NCBI RefSeq assembly: GCF_963576675.1
Contig: NC_088917.1
Span: forward strand, 15,342,001-15,406,000
Source of the DNA: Euphorbia lathyris
Lineage: Eukaryota; Streptophyta; Magnoliopsida; Malpighiales; Euphorbiaceae
Reading direction: 5' to 3'
Length of the DNA stretch: 64,000 nucleotides
Shown here piece after piece: positions 43,441-55,325 of this stretch (within the stretch, counting starts at the first letter, position 1; the number at the start of each line of letters is the position of its first letter). The translations under genes and the position numbers were made by a program. The notes under the pieces were generated by a model. It did no database searches, was not told the DNA's origin, and saw nothing but the letters and a program-made list of their open reading frames with translations.

Positions 43441-46110
43441 GGATTTCCTTGGTAACGACTCGTTACAGATAACGTGAACGCTACGTCAGGTCTAGTGCAT
43501 AGCATAGCATACATAATCGAACCGATTGCGCTGGCGTACGGGACTACAGCCATGCGCTTTTTACATCATCGGTTTTAGGACATTGATGATTGTTTAACTT
43601 TACTCCATGTAGCATGGGTAAGTTACCTCGTTTCGATTCAAGTATGATAAACCGCTTTAGCACCTTTTCGATGTATGTAGCCTGTGAAAGACCAAGCAGT
43701 CTTCTTGATCTATCTCTGTAGATCTTTATACCAAGTATATAAGCCGCTTCACCAAGGTTTTTCATTGAGAAGTTACCAGATAACCATACTTTTACCGACT
43801 GTAGCAAAACTATGTCATTTCCCATTAGTAATATATCGTCCACATATAATATTAGAAATGCTATAGAGCTCCCACTTGCTTTCTTGTAAATGCAAGCTTC
43901 TTCACAATTTTGTTCGAAACCAAATTGTTTTATGGTTTCATCAAAACGCTTGTTCCAGCTTCTAGATGCTTGCTTGAGTCCATAAATGGATCTCTGAAGT
44001 TTGCAAACTTTGTTTACATCATTTGATATGAAACCTTCAGGTTGCAACATATATACATCCTCAAGCAGGTTTCCGTTTAGGAAAGCTGTTTTCACATCCA
44101 TTTGCCAAATCTCATAATCGTAGTGAGCGGCAATAGCAAGCATGATTCTGATTGATTTGGACATAGCCACAGGAGAGAAAGTTTCTGTTGAAACACCTTT
44201 CCACATAATTTTGATTTGACAAAATTGTTTAAGTGTAATTAAAAAATATTCTAAACACACTAAGTTTAAATGCTTTGATTTATTCTACTAATGTGTTTGT
44301 TCAATGTTGAGTTAAATTGTTTATAAGACACAAAGATTAAAAGGCCCAAAGCCCAATACGGAAGTCAAAGCCCAAGTCAAACAGTTTAAGGCAACTCGGC
44401 CCGCGTATGTCAAATGCTGTCGTTATGTACAAAATGCAGCTCAGCAGAAGAAGGATCTAGAAGACCTTCGTGGAACAACTTCGGGTCGAAGCTGCTGAGT
44501 TGATTCGACAAAGAGTACAAGACAGCAGCTGAGCAAGAACAACTTCCAGACAAAGTGTTTCCACTTTGGGTAAAGTTCAGAAGACACAAAATGCTGTCTA
44601 GTTGACCTTACCATAAATGGAGAGACATTCTGCCGAGCTGACCAAAAGCTGACCGAGGACAGAAGATACTCAAATCTGATTGGCCGAGAGCTCTGAGCAA
44701 GACTGGGTGACAACGATAGGAAGCCGTTTCCCTCCAACGGTTATTTCGAAATTCGAAATGACCGATGCCTCAGACGTCTCTATAAATAGAGCCCTTCAGT
44801 TGCTTCATTAATACAGAACTTGATCAAGCCATTACGCTCACCAAAATTCTATGCAAAGTTCTGTAAGAAAAAGCAAAGCAATCTTACACTAAAATTTCAT
44901 ATCTTTTGTGTAAAATTCTAGAGTGATTATTCAATCATCTAAGGTGTCTTAGCAATCGTTGTTTAGGACAAACACTTATCATTTCTAGAATTAGAAAGGA
45001 GAGGCTGAGTACTCGGTTATAGTACTCAGCGAGAGATTAGGATTGAGTAGAGGTATAGAGGAAGGTACTCTTGTTATACTCAGTTTCTAAGATTGTAAAA
45101 GGTTTGATGCTCTACCGTTAAAGAGCTCAGTAGAGAATTCGAAATCTCGAAACGTGTTCTGGGGACAGGACGTAGGCTTGGAGGCCGAACCTGGATAAAT
45201 CTGCTGAGTAATATCTTTCTAACCTTAAACTCCTTTATATATCTATTGCTTGCTTAAACAAAAAAAACTGACCAAGTAAAGAGGTCAAGCTGAGTTGTGC
45301 GCATTGGATATCTGAGCTCAGGAATAGACTCTAAGTGCTATCTCCTGACTCAGGTAGAGAAACTGACCTAGTCACCAGTTGACTAAGCCAGTATCTTGCT
45401 ATTCACTCAGCGCCGCTGTTAAAACCTTTTTCTCACGAAAAATAAGTCTGCCCTAACAAAATTTTTTAAATAGTTCCTAACCCCCCCTTGGAACTATACT
45501 ATACTTGTAACGTTATAAGGGACCAACAGTTTCATCATAATCAATTCCTTGCTTCTGACGATATCCTTTCGCTACTAACCTAGCTTTGTAGGTGCTAACC
45601 TTTCCATCCATGTCTGTCTTCTTTTTGAAGATCCATATGCACCCAATGGGTTTTATCCCTTCGGGTGGATCAACCAAAGTCCACACTTGGTTGGTGTACA
45701 TGGAATCCATTTCAGAATCCATGGCCTCAAGCCATGCTTTAGAATCTGGACTAGTAAGAGCCTCTTCATAGTTTTCGGGTTCGTCGTTTAACACGGGAAC
45801 CTCGTCATCATCTCCTACTAGAAAACCATATCTAACTGGGAGTTCACGAACTCTTTGTGATCTACGAATAGGTGGCACTGCAGTCTCATCTAATGGGACT
45901 GATTCGGGGACCTCAACTGCCTCTGTTGTTTCAGTCGGTGTTTCTTCTTCTTGAACTTCGTCAAGTTCAATCATGCTTCCCTTTTGTGTTTCTTCGAGAA
46001 ACTCTTTCTCTAAGTAGGTTGCGTACTTGGATACTATTACTTTCTGATCATCTGGATGATAGAAGTAATATCCCATAGTTTCCTTAGGGTATCCAATGAA
46101 GAAACATTTA
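43441..46110 (-). pseudogene. Copia-A reverse transcriptase, split by a solo LTR
   Basis: The 5' piece (45529-46076) ends DKLDSK/GYYFYHPDDQK...IWIFKKKTDMDGKV...GIDYDET. The 3' piece (43544-44185) resumes FSPVAMSKSIRIML, then WQMDVKTAFLNGNL and LYVDDILLMGND, the YVDD active site. The solo LTR at 44186-45528 sits exactly in the conserved DETFSPVA segment with GTTTC duplicated. A one-base insertion near 46125 separates RT from integrase, and another frame change occurs near 43555. Confidence 0.88.
44186..45528 (+). repeat. Copia-S solo LTR inside Copia-A RT
   Basis: 1343 bp, TGTTGAAACACC to GGGACCAACA, flanked by GTTTC at 44181-44185 and 45529-45533. TATA box tataaataga at 44781-44790 on the + strand. 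No internal region remains, as expected after recombination between two LTRs. Confidence 0.95.
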
Positions 46111-47210
46111 TTAGATTTTAGAATCTAGTTTGTCGGACGCAATGCGTTTGACAAATGCTGAATAACCCCATACTCGCATGAATGAGAACATGGGTTTCCT
46201 ACCAATGAACAATTCATATGGTGTGGAACTAGCGGATTTAGTTGGTACTCGATTTAGGGTGAAGAGGGCGGTTTCTAAGGCATAGCCCCAGAATGTCTTT
46301 GGAAGTAATGCTATGCTCATCATGGATCGTACCATATCTAGTAGGGTACGGTTCCTCCTCTCGGATACACCATTGTGTTGTGGTGTATAGGGAGGTGTCC
46401 ATTGTGAGCATATCCCACATTCAGTTAGATAATTCAGAAAATCATCTGAAAGATATTCGCCACCTCGATCGGATCGAAGTGTCTTTATTTTCTTTCCTAA
46501 TTGATTTTCTACTTCATTATTGAAGCATTTGAATTTCTCAAAAGCTTCGGACTTGTGCTTCATCAAGTAGATATAACCATATCTGGTATGGTCGTCTATG
46601 AAGCTTATGAAGTATCTGAATCCTCCTCTTGCTTGGACTGACATAGGACCGCATACATCTGAATGAATGAGTCCTAGAGTGTCTGATACACGCTCACCTT
46701 TATTGCTAAAGGGTGTCTTTGTCATTTTACCTTTTAAACATGATTCGCATGTTTCCAATGATTCAGGATCAATTGAATTTATAAGCCCATCTTGATGTAG
46801 CTTAAGCATGTGTCTTTTGTTTATATGGCCTAAACGACAATGCCACAAGTAAGTTGAATTATCTAGCTTATGTCTTTTGGTATCAATTGCGAAAACAAAA
46901 TTTTTTTCATCTAGCACATAAATCCCATTTTGTGATATTCCTGAAAAATAGAAAATCCCATCTCTATAGAAATCGCAATGTTTGTCTTTTATTGAAATAT
47001 GAAAGCCGTCATCAACAAGACGGCTAATAGAAATAATATTTCTAAATATTCCTGGAATATCCTTAGGCTGCATCCGGTATCAAGTACCAAAAGATTCAGA
47101 CTGTGAAATTTCAATATAAAACATACCAGATGTCGAAGTCCCGACTTCTTCCCCTTTTGAGGAAGGCTAGGTACACCGACAGTTTCTTTTCCAATGCCCG
47201 TTTTCACCAC
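46111..47210 (-). pseudogene. Copia-A protease remnant and integrase
   Basis: Integrase zinc region HCRLGHINKRHM with CESCLKGK, catalytic D in LIHSDVCGPM, D in LRSDRGGEYL and E in PQHNGVSERRNRT are all present in one frame (46111-47073). Upstream, 47074-47210 keeps a protease trace (VLDTGC) that jumps straight to FRNIISISRLVDDGF in another frame, so much of the protease is deleted. A one-base insertion ends the integrase frame at KLDSKI. Confidence 0.87.
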
Positions 47211-47955
47211 AGAAGTGGCACTCTCCTTTGGGCTTCTTCATTTCCTTTCCCTTAATTTTGTTGGGCACGGCTTTCTTACCTTTCTTGGGATATTTAGGAT
47301 TGGGAGAATTCCCTTTCCTCTTCTTTGATCCCTCTATGACAAGAGCCGGTATGGCTTTGTCTTTCTTCATATTGGGCTCAACTGACTTGAGCATATTTGC
47401 AAGCTCTTCAAGAGAGGTTTGCAAGTCATTCATCTGATAGTTCATGATGAACTGTGAATAACTCTCTGGGAGGGATTGAAGAATTAAGTCTACGCTTAAT
47501 TCGTTATCCATCACAAATCCAATACTAGAAAGTTTGGTAATGTAGCCAATCATCTTGACACAATGTGTCATGACAGATGTGCCCTCTTGCATCCTGCAAC
47601 GATATAGCAACTTGGATATCTCGTAGCGTTCGCACCTGGTCTGTTTCCCAAACAATTCCTTTAGGTGCATGATGACGGAATAGGCATCCATTTCCTCATG
47701 TTGCCTTTGTAATTCCGGTGTCATCGATGCAAGTATGATGCATCCGGCATGATCATCATCAGCCTTGTGCTTCTGGTAAGCATCAATTTCCTCAATGGGA
47801 GCATCATCAGTAGGGACAGAGGGTATCGATGTATCAAGTACATACCCTATTTTATCGAACTTCAAAACGATTTTGAGGTTGCGATACCAGTCGGTGAAGT
47901 TTGAATTGTTCAACTTGTTATCGGTAAGTATATTTTGCAGATTGGTGTTAGTCAT
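47167..47955 (-). CDS. gag: Copia-A Gag (262 aa)
   Basis: Copia Gag with the usual start (MTNTNLQNILTDNKLNNSNF, then DWYRNLKIVLKF), a UBN2-like capsid domain through MTHCVKMIGYITKLSSIGF, and a basic tail with one zinc knuckle CHFCGENGHWKRNC (CX2CX4HX4C). It stops five residues after the knuckle because of a frame change, before the short Gag tail and protease. The Met at 47955 is the natural start. Confidence 0.9.
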   Translation of the reverse strand: MTNTNLQNILTDNKLNNSNFTDWYRNLKIVLKFDKIGYVLDTSIPSVPTDDAPIEEIDAYQKHKADDDHAGCIILASMTPELQRQHEEMDAYSVIMHLKELFGKQTRCERYEISKLLYRCRMQEGTSVMTHCVKMIGYITKLSSIGFVMDNELSVDLILQSLPESYSQFIMNYQMNDLQTSLEELANMLKSVEPNMKKDKAIPALVIEGSKKRKGNSPNPKYPKKGKKAVPNKIKGKEMKKPKGECHFCGENGHWKRNCRCT

Positions 47956-49191
47956 GATTTTAGGAGTGTTTTAATTTAAAACTTGAGATGTGAGAAAGAG
48001 TAAACGTATGTTATTCATTTGCTTAAAGTATATCAATCTAAAATTATAAGTCTTTTAGTTTATTTTAGATTGCTCCCACTATTTTGCCAAATTAATAGCC
48101 CTCCATATTAATTCGAAGAATTTCACAAATCCTTTAGTGAGATAAGATCCTAACTCCTGAGATTTCGCCTTGAGTTTGCTCAATAAGCTAGTCTCATTCG
48201 TTAGGTAGATTAATGTAATAAATCACATCTTTAATATGATTCCTAGGTTATTGGGTTACCAACCACATTAGTAACTAATATGCTATTCACATTAATCCCA
48301 ACCATATTGCCCATTAGTTTATGACAACATGAGTTTGCTCATCCAATTATCATAATCTAATTTAAGTATTACCCCATATTCATGAAAAGTAATTTTTGAT
48401 AATTCAGGTGTTACCGTAAGACCCCGAGCTTGAGTTTGCTCAACAACCCAAAGGCCCTCAGTACTGCTGGCTGAATTATAATATTAGGGAGGGGCAACCG
48501 ATTTTAATAACTTGCTTATTTACTTAACTTTTTAATGAGGGATTTTATTTTAGGTCTCATAATCTAACTTAGTCTTGATTTGCTTTAGCATACATCAGAC
48601 ACATACATTCACATACATTGGCGTTATGGACATATCATCTAAATTATTCCGTCGAGCCAGAGACGGAATAAAAGGGCAAACCTAAGGAAATACTAACTAT
48701 TACATATTTCTCTTTAAGTCCTCCGTCTTCTCCATGGCGCCTTGAAATTACATATTAATTTCTATACTACTAAAGAAAACTTCAATTGAATTGAAGGGAA
48801 TTAGATGAGAGGATAAATTACAATAGATAGTAGAAAGGCAGGACTCGCAGGCCCTATTTCAAAAATACCAAAAGACTAAAAGAGGGTCCAAATATGTCCA
48901 TAACTCCAAATATGCATAGACTCAATTAAATAAATTTAATTGGTTGATTACATAATTATTTTATGTAATATTTATGTTAATCACATTAACTTTCATCCAA
49001 TTTTACTTCTAATAGTTTCGTATCTTTTATATTAATTTTTAGATTAATATAACTATACAAAACTTTAATTATGCACGTCCCAATTATTTTGATTTTAATT
49101 CATTTAATACTTTTGATTTACAAATAGGTAAAACAAACTTTTAAATAAATTTTCATTCGATAACCAAAAACAGAAAAATATCAATTTATGA

Positions 49192-49245
<54 letters not shown>

Positions 49246-49554
49246 TTCTAAACCGGTTTTAAAACGATTTTCAGAAAATTGGAAAACCTACTATAGATTT
49301 TCGTTTTATCTTTAGAATCAATAAAACTAATTTTATCAATCTAACTATAAAACTAATAGATTTTTGTTATAATGATTATCAACCAAAATAATTAGGAACA
49401 TGCGCATAATCTATTTTAATTAACAAGTAATTAAAACTTATTTATCTTTAGGATTAATTAATCAAAACTATTTGTTAATTAACCTAACAATAAATATTTA
49501 TTCAATCCTATTGAAAAACTTCTAAATTTTCATATATGAAATAACGGATTTAAC
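47956..49554 (-). other. Copia-A 5' leader
   Basis: AT-rich, about 1.6 kb between primer site and gag. Contains an (AT)n microsatellite at about 49193-49241 and repeated GAGTTTGCTCA motifs near 48170, 48330 and 48430. No gene is seen. Confidence 0.6.
49193..49241. repeat. (AT)n microsatellite
   Basis: About 24 uninterrupted AT dinucleotides in the Copia-A leader. Confidence 0.97.
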
Positions 49555-49570
49555 GATGGCTCTGATACCA
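49555..49570 (-). other. Copia-A primer binding site (initiator Met tRNA)
   Basis: The - strand reads TGGTATCAGAGCCATC one base after the LTR end CCAACA. Confidence 0.93.
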
Positions 49571-49571
49571 A

Positions 49572-51613
49572 TGTTGGAAAAATAGGCTAACGTATAGCAG
49601 CGGAAATATAAGTTTTTTAACCTATTTCCATAAACCACAAGATCCGTTAACCGTTATTTCATATAAAGAGGGATAAGAAGAAATACCTTTTAGATGTTCT
49701 ATCCACCGTTGCAAACGAAGTGCCCATAACTTCATAAGAGATAAAAACTGTCTATCAATCTGCCCCTACCCGAAAATACCTTCCAGACTACCGAACGACA
49801 ATCCGAACGGTGGAAACGTGGAAGAATATGTCTAGAAGCTCTTGTCCAAAAATCGCGATGATCCGACGGTTCAATCTCCGGGAATCCGCGAAATCGTGAA
49901 CTGACCTGATGTAGGAGTAGTAAAACAAATTTCTCACTTTTGTTTGTTTTTCTTCTTTCATGAACACAACAAAACAAAACAAGTAAACGATTAGAAATCA
50001 ACCGATGAATAGCAACCAAAATAGATTGCCTCTAATTAATCAACACAAGATCAAGGATAAAGAGAAAGAGATGAAATCAATTGAATCAGTAGGAAGCGGT
50101 GGATTATTTCGTCCTCAACAAGGGGTGTCGAAATTCTCTCTCCCGGTTTCAATAGTGGATTTTGAAAATCCCTAGTAGGGGGTATTTATAATCTCTTGTA
50201 TCTAAACCCTGGTTAGATAGAATTAGGTTTCTTGAATAAGAATTCATTTCGGAATAGAATTCTTAAATATTATCTATTAATATATCTAAATATAAAAGAT
50301 AATAATCAATAACCTTATTGGATAATAATAGGAGTAATATAATCTAATTAAAACTCCTAACTTATTTATCCTTTAATTAATTTAATTCATAATCCTAATC
50401 TAATTAGGATTAATAAAATCAAACTAATTATTTATGTATTTGCATACATAAATCGCCCCCCTCTATTACTGGGCCTTATTGGGCTCACTTGGGCTTCTGT
50501 CAATTAATTAACATATGTCTCTCTTTTGGGTTCCAAGTCTTATGTGTGACCCATTAGGTTCTTATTGCTTCTAGCCGTATGCAACTATTAAAATTAATTT
50601 TCAAAGAATTATATTTAATCTTTGCATAACGGAATGATGTACAGAGTATGTGATTAGCAAGTCTGTAATCATTCCCCTAGAGCTATAAGAAGACATGTTG
50701 ATTCTGTCGTTGACCTTTCAGTATTAGTTACGGTATAATTCGATCCTTTATCAACTACGTCCTTGAACTGAATCTTATGACTATGGATAATGTCAAGTCA
50801 TATATAGCGAGACGTTCGTTTTACTTGTACAGGCCGAGTCAACTCAAAATAAATAGGTTAAGTGAAATCTGTATTTCAAGTCTTAAGCTATCACCTTGCA
50901 AGGATTTAGAGTCGAGTCTTCCACAAGCGATCCATGGACATATCTCCTATTTATCGGGAGTGATAAATGCTCAATCCAATATATAACGATCCCGCAATCA
51001 CTTCCTGTGATACCCAACGTCTGCTGTGCACACCCCAGAGTCATCTGTGTTAAGGATCGTGTTACACCAGAGTCAAAGCGTCACATTTCGTAACCCAGAA
51101 TACCAATTAACATTCCTTTGAGTCTGAGGATTATTTACACCTATTAATACCAATGAGATGAACAGGTGACAAGGATGAATCTACCCATCCTGTTATCTCA
51201 AGTCGGGTCCCCAATCCTAATGAACTACTTTTCATCAGATCCATGTAACTGTCCAGATATCTGTATATATGAAGCTTGTGAGATCAGCTTTCTGTCAGAC
51301 AGAAGATATTGTTACATTCAAGTCTCAATAGTGATATATCAATCCTAAACATATCACTTGACTTGGGATGGTTTTAAGTTTATTAGTTTATTATAAAGTT
51401 TTGTCTCACTTCATGCTTGTATGAACACTTTATAATCACTTTAAAACAAACTTACGGATTTCCTTTTATTAGACTTTATTTAGTGCTTAAAAGGGATTGC
51501 CTTTATATAGTTATAAAACATATATCTCATTAAAACAAATGATATAAAGAACAATTCATTTATATTAAGTTTGTATCCTAGAACAATTGTCTATAGGACA
51601 CTAAACCCCAACA
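49572..51613 (-). repeat. Copia-A 5' LTR (2042 bp)
   Basis: Uninterrupted partner of the split LTR at 20615-42846. It includes a block of about 112 bp (50056-50167) that is absent from the other LTR. TATA on the - strand near 50190 (tatttata on the + strand). Confidence 0.93.
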
Positions 51614-51618
51614 CAAGT

Positions 51619-54600
51619 CCCGCACCTACATGCAATTAAAGAATAGAGGCCGATTAGTAAGTTGTCTTCTCCACCCTAACTTCTTTCACATGTGTTTTAG
51701 TGCTTTTATATGCAATGTTGGAACTTATTCATGATTTAAGTGTGAGGAGGATGGGTAAACAAACTTACAAAATTTTTTATAAATTTAAATTTTTTTTGTT
51801 GCGTCGTGTCTAGTTTAGGTTTGCGTTTTGGAGTTTTAATTATGCTTTACTTTTGTTTTTGCGTGACTAGAGCTTAAAACCGGCACCTCCTTCGAAATTA
51901 AACTTCGTTATTTGTTTCTAAGGTCTAAGAACTGAATCTAAAATTGCATACTAACTAGTTTAGGTATAGGACACAATCCTTGTATCTATAAACGCATGAG
52001 CTAAGATTGCATTTAGACCCTGCTTTTGAAGAAATGCTTAAATCAGTACTTAGGTAGATAACTTAAGAATTGAAGGCATGTGATATTGAATTTGAGTTTG
52101 GGGAGAACTGATAAACACAAATTTTAAACTCAAAGAATTGTGAGCCGAATATGAGCCCAAGAGCGAACATCAAAAAGCTCTTTTTGTTGAAATTTTTGTG
52201 TGAATGCTTTGACTTGTGGAAGTGTTAAGCCCAAAATATACCTAAAATATCATATATAAATACATTTAATTTACATTGAAATCGTGCTAATTATATTCAT
52301 TTAGAGTACTTTTACGTCTTTATTTACTTCTTTGATGCAAGGTACTTAATTATTTGGTTAAATCCAAATAGGAGCTAAAACAGAGCTAAAACGGAGGAAA
52401 AACCTAAATTACGTGCCAAGAATACGTATCAATCAGAAGACCGACTCAATGAGACAAGAAGCAACCGAGAGACGGGGAAGAAAGCCCCTGTCGCGACTGA
52501 GATTTTCAGAATGCGACATACGACCACCAGTCACCGGAAATTCGAAGTTTTCAGCTCATCCCTTCACCCCCTGTCGCGACTGAGATTTTCAGAATCTCAT
52601 ATGAGACAGCGAAGAATTCTGCATAGTTTTCACATGTTTAAATCCAAGAAACGCGTCTGTTCGTTTGGATAAAAGCGACCCTTCACCAGTGGACACGACC
52701 CTTTATTTACAATCCTTCACCAACTATAAATAAGTGATCCATTTCAAGAAATCAGAGTTGGAAAATAGTTAGAGAAATTAGAGAGTTGTTATTATGTTGA
52801 AGAAACTCCGACTCATAAATGAGTCAGATTAGTTTACATTTCTGTAAAAGCAAACTTGCTATACACAAGTTGTTATTAGATTAGTTATAAACACAGTAGT
52901 ATTAGTTTAGTTTCAAAGGTTGATCAGAGACAAGTTTTCATTCTGGTAGTGGACTGATCGGTCTCTATTCCAAAGATTCAGCGAGAAGAACTAACGGCTG
53001 AAGCGCAAAGAGGTCTGACAAACCTACGGAGTTTGAGGGAAAGATTGACAACCCGGATCTCAAAGTTTTCGTCAAAATGCTATCCATGTTTCTTCCTCTC
53101 TGTTAACTTGTGAAGATTCACAATTCACTAATAATATATTTATTTTATTCAATACATTCTTCATGTTGTTATTTTGATATTGTTCTGACAAAATGATTTG
53201 CAAAATGATAAATTGGTGTTTTTATTAAAACGTTTTATACAATCATTTTTATAAAGAAACTTTGTTGAACACTTGAAAGAATTAGTTTTTACGGAAGATA
53301 TGATCGTGACCGCGGCTTATCGGATATAAAATACTAATTTAATTAAGGTAGGAATCTGCTCCGGCCCAGAGAGATTTCTACAGTTAATTGCGTAAATTCT
53401 TGTATTATTACATGTTCATAATCTTACCAAAGTTATAGTTGCTTTCTTTGCTTAATGAAAATAAGTTTTATACCTTCGATTCATTCCAAATACGAAAGCT
53501 TCTGTCTTGTAATTAATTCTCAAGACAGAATTGTTCTCTAAAGTTCAATATAATATTCTCATCTAATCCTAATTAATCCAAACCAATACAATCAATTTAA
53601 CGATTTTCTTAAGTTAAACCTTAAGTCGTGAATAAAACTGAATTAAAATAAGTTTTAGTTAAAAAGCGTTCCCTGTGGGTTCTATATCTTTTATTACTAC
53701 AAGCGTATACCGTGCACTTGCGGAAATCGCTCAACAAGATCACAGATTTTGCACCTAATACTAAGTTGAACATGCATGCAATGGCGTGAGATGATAAACA
53801 ATGAATCAATCTCATTAGAATTAACCTTTTCTCTACCTTATTTTTCTCTTTTTCATCTACTCTAGGAAGCCCCTTTGAGCTTGTATTTTTGTAGCTTGTA
53901 GTTTTTCTTTCGTTCTAACCCTTTTTTTTGCAAACTATCATCTAGTTTGTTACCTAACCCGAGTTTTTGCAAGGCTTACATTAAGCATTTGTTTCATTCT
54001 GGCGCTTTGTCTTTGTTTATGGCACTTGAGTAGCAAGCCAAAAGGCTAAGAGGTGAACGAGCATTGCTAATAAGAAAAAGAAAAGAAAAGAGACGAACAA
54101 AAAGGGGAGAACTTCAATCCCCCAGTTCTTAAAATCAGAACGTCTCAGAAAAAATATACATATAATAAAAAGCTCAATCACTTCATGTTTCGCTAAAAGC
54201 CATTATAAACTTTGTTTTTCTAGCGCTAGAAACTCCTAAACCTATTGTTGTACCTTTAACCCTCTTTTAACCACATTACAACCCCAATTCGAGATTGTTT
54301 TTTTATATCATCAGAGTCATATAGCATGGTAGAGGAACTCGGATGAACGTGCAAAGTCAACGTAATCCTAAGCAAGAACATAAGCCGAGAGTAAACACTT
54401 TAGCCACTAAAAATTGTGTGAATTGAGTGAACTACCTGTGGTGAGGTGTTTTATTCAGCTATCCCCTTAAGCTCATTTAATTGAACATGTAACCTTTTCT
54501 TAAAAAGTATGACCTGTGATAATTGGAATGCGGCTTTCGGATTTTGTCTCTCTACTTTGTAATTCTGAATGCATGTAATTACAGATGCTCGAAATTGTGT

Positions 54601-54688
54601 TAGACATCTAGTAAAATCAGGGGATTTTTCTAGTTGGCTAGTGATTGCGGGTTTAGTCTTTTAGTTTACTTGGGGAAAAGTAAAGTTT
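51619..54688 (+). other. Athila-1 3' non-coding region
   Basis: About 3 kb between the last pol codons and the PPT, AT-rich and without clear coding sequence. A PPT-like string (TTAAGTGTGAGGAGG) occurs at about 51738 as well as at the real end. A candidate solo LTR lies at 52223-53736. Confidence 0.6.
52223..53736 (+). repeat. Candidate solo LTR in the Athila-1 3' region
   Basis: TGTTAAGCCCAAAATATACC to GCTCAACA, with a + strand TATA (TATAAATAAG) at 52725-52734 and an LTR-like end (CCCTGTGGGTTC, ACCGTGCACTTGCGG). The flanks GGAAG and AGATC do not match, so the ends or the identity may be wrong. Confidence 0.45.
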
Positions 54689-54703
54689 TAAGTGTGAGGA
54701 GGT
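54689..54703 (+). other. Athila-1 polypurine tract
   Basis: AAGTGTGAGGAGGT directly before TGGATAGGGGTCAAAAACC of the truncated 3' LTR. Confidence 0.75.
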
Positions 54704-54770
54704 TGGATAGGGGTCAAAAACCCCTATCTTTAGGTATGGTTTTGGGACGATTTTCAGTTTACTTTTGGAC
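54704..54770 (+). repeat. Truncated Athila-1 3' LTR
   Basis: First ~65 bp match 14011-14078 (GATAGGGGTC, CTATCTTTAGGTA, TTTCAGTTTACTTTTGGA), then the sequence becomes unrelated. Confidence 0.85.
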
Positions 54771-55000
54771 GGTTTTATCTCTGTTAGGCCTCTCCAAATC
54801 CAAATTTTTAGTTTTTTTTGCCTGTTAGGCCTTTATAAATCCAAATTTCTAATTTTTTTTGGCCTCGTAGGCCTCCTTAAATCCAAATTATTATTATTTT
54901 TTGCATGGTAGACTATCTGATATCAAATTTTTTAATTTTTTTTACATGTTCAACCCTCCCTAAATCCAAATTTTTTTACATGCTAGAACTATTAAACAAA
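54771..55000. repeat. Imperfect AT-rich tandem repeat
   Basis: Four loose copies, 50-60 bp apart, of GTTAGGCCT..TAAATCCAAATTT plus a T run, decaying to the right. Immediately follows the truncation point of the Athila-1 LTR. Confidence 0.6.
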
Positions 55001-55325
55001 ATCTAGTTTAATTTTGAGAAATTATACACTAATACTTAAAATTGTTTCTTGACCATTCAAATTATAACACACATATATACAAAAAAAGATTAAGCAAGTT
55101 TGATTTAGCAATACTTTTTTTTTATTGCTGGACTGTTAATACCTGTGTGAACAAAATATGTGTGAGGATTGATCAAAATGCATTTTCACTACACACAAGC
55201 TTCCCATTTTTTCTTTGTGAAATCTGGCAATCAGGGAGTGCTAATTGCAGGCATCCCAACTATGTTGGCACCTCCACTCTCAACACCCGATCCCTAAACC
55301 AATTTATTAAGAAGAAATCAAAGAA

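Larger units (their letters stand above)
20615..51613 (-). mobile_element. Copia-A: Ty1/copia element with nested Ogre and solo LTR
   Basis: The LTRs read TGTTGG...CCCCAACA on the + strand and flank a - strand Copia internal region. The target duplication CAAGT is perfect (20610-20614 and 51614-51618) and interrupts Athila-1. Removing the nested insertions leaves about 9.35 kb. The coding order gag, integrase, RT, RNase H is that of Ty1/copia. All pol parts have frameshifts, stops or insertions. I leave the lineage open; the 2-kb LTR is long for Copia. Confidence 0.93.
14011..54770 (+). mobile_element. Athila-1: Athila-type Ty3/gypsy element, degraded, split by Copia-A
   Basis: The 5' LTR starts TGATAGGGGTC at 14011. 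The primer site is at 16777-16794, and pol remnants run to 20614. After Copia-A the element resumes at 51619 and reaches a PPT and the first ~65 bp of the 3' LTR (54704-54770), which is truncated. Internal deletions remove most of gag, part of RT and the integrase core, so it cannot be autonomous. The flank before the 5' LTR is GGTCT; the right flank is lost. Confidence 0.88.

Noticed and set aside
16777..49570. tRNA-like sequences
   Set aside because: The matches are only the 12-18 bp primer sites of the retroelements, not tRNA genes.
51730..51760. PPT-like TTAAGTGTGAGGAGG suggesting another LTR start
   Set aside because: What follows (ATGGGTAAAC) does not match any LTR start seen here. It is probably a degenerate internal copy.
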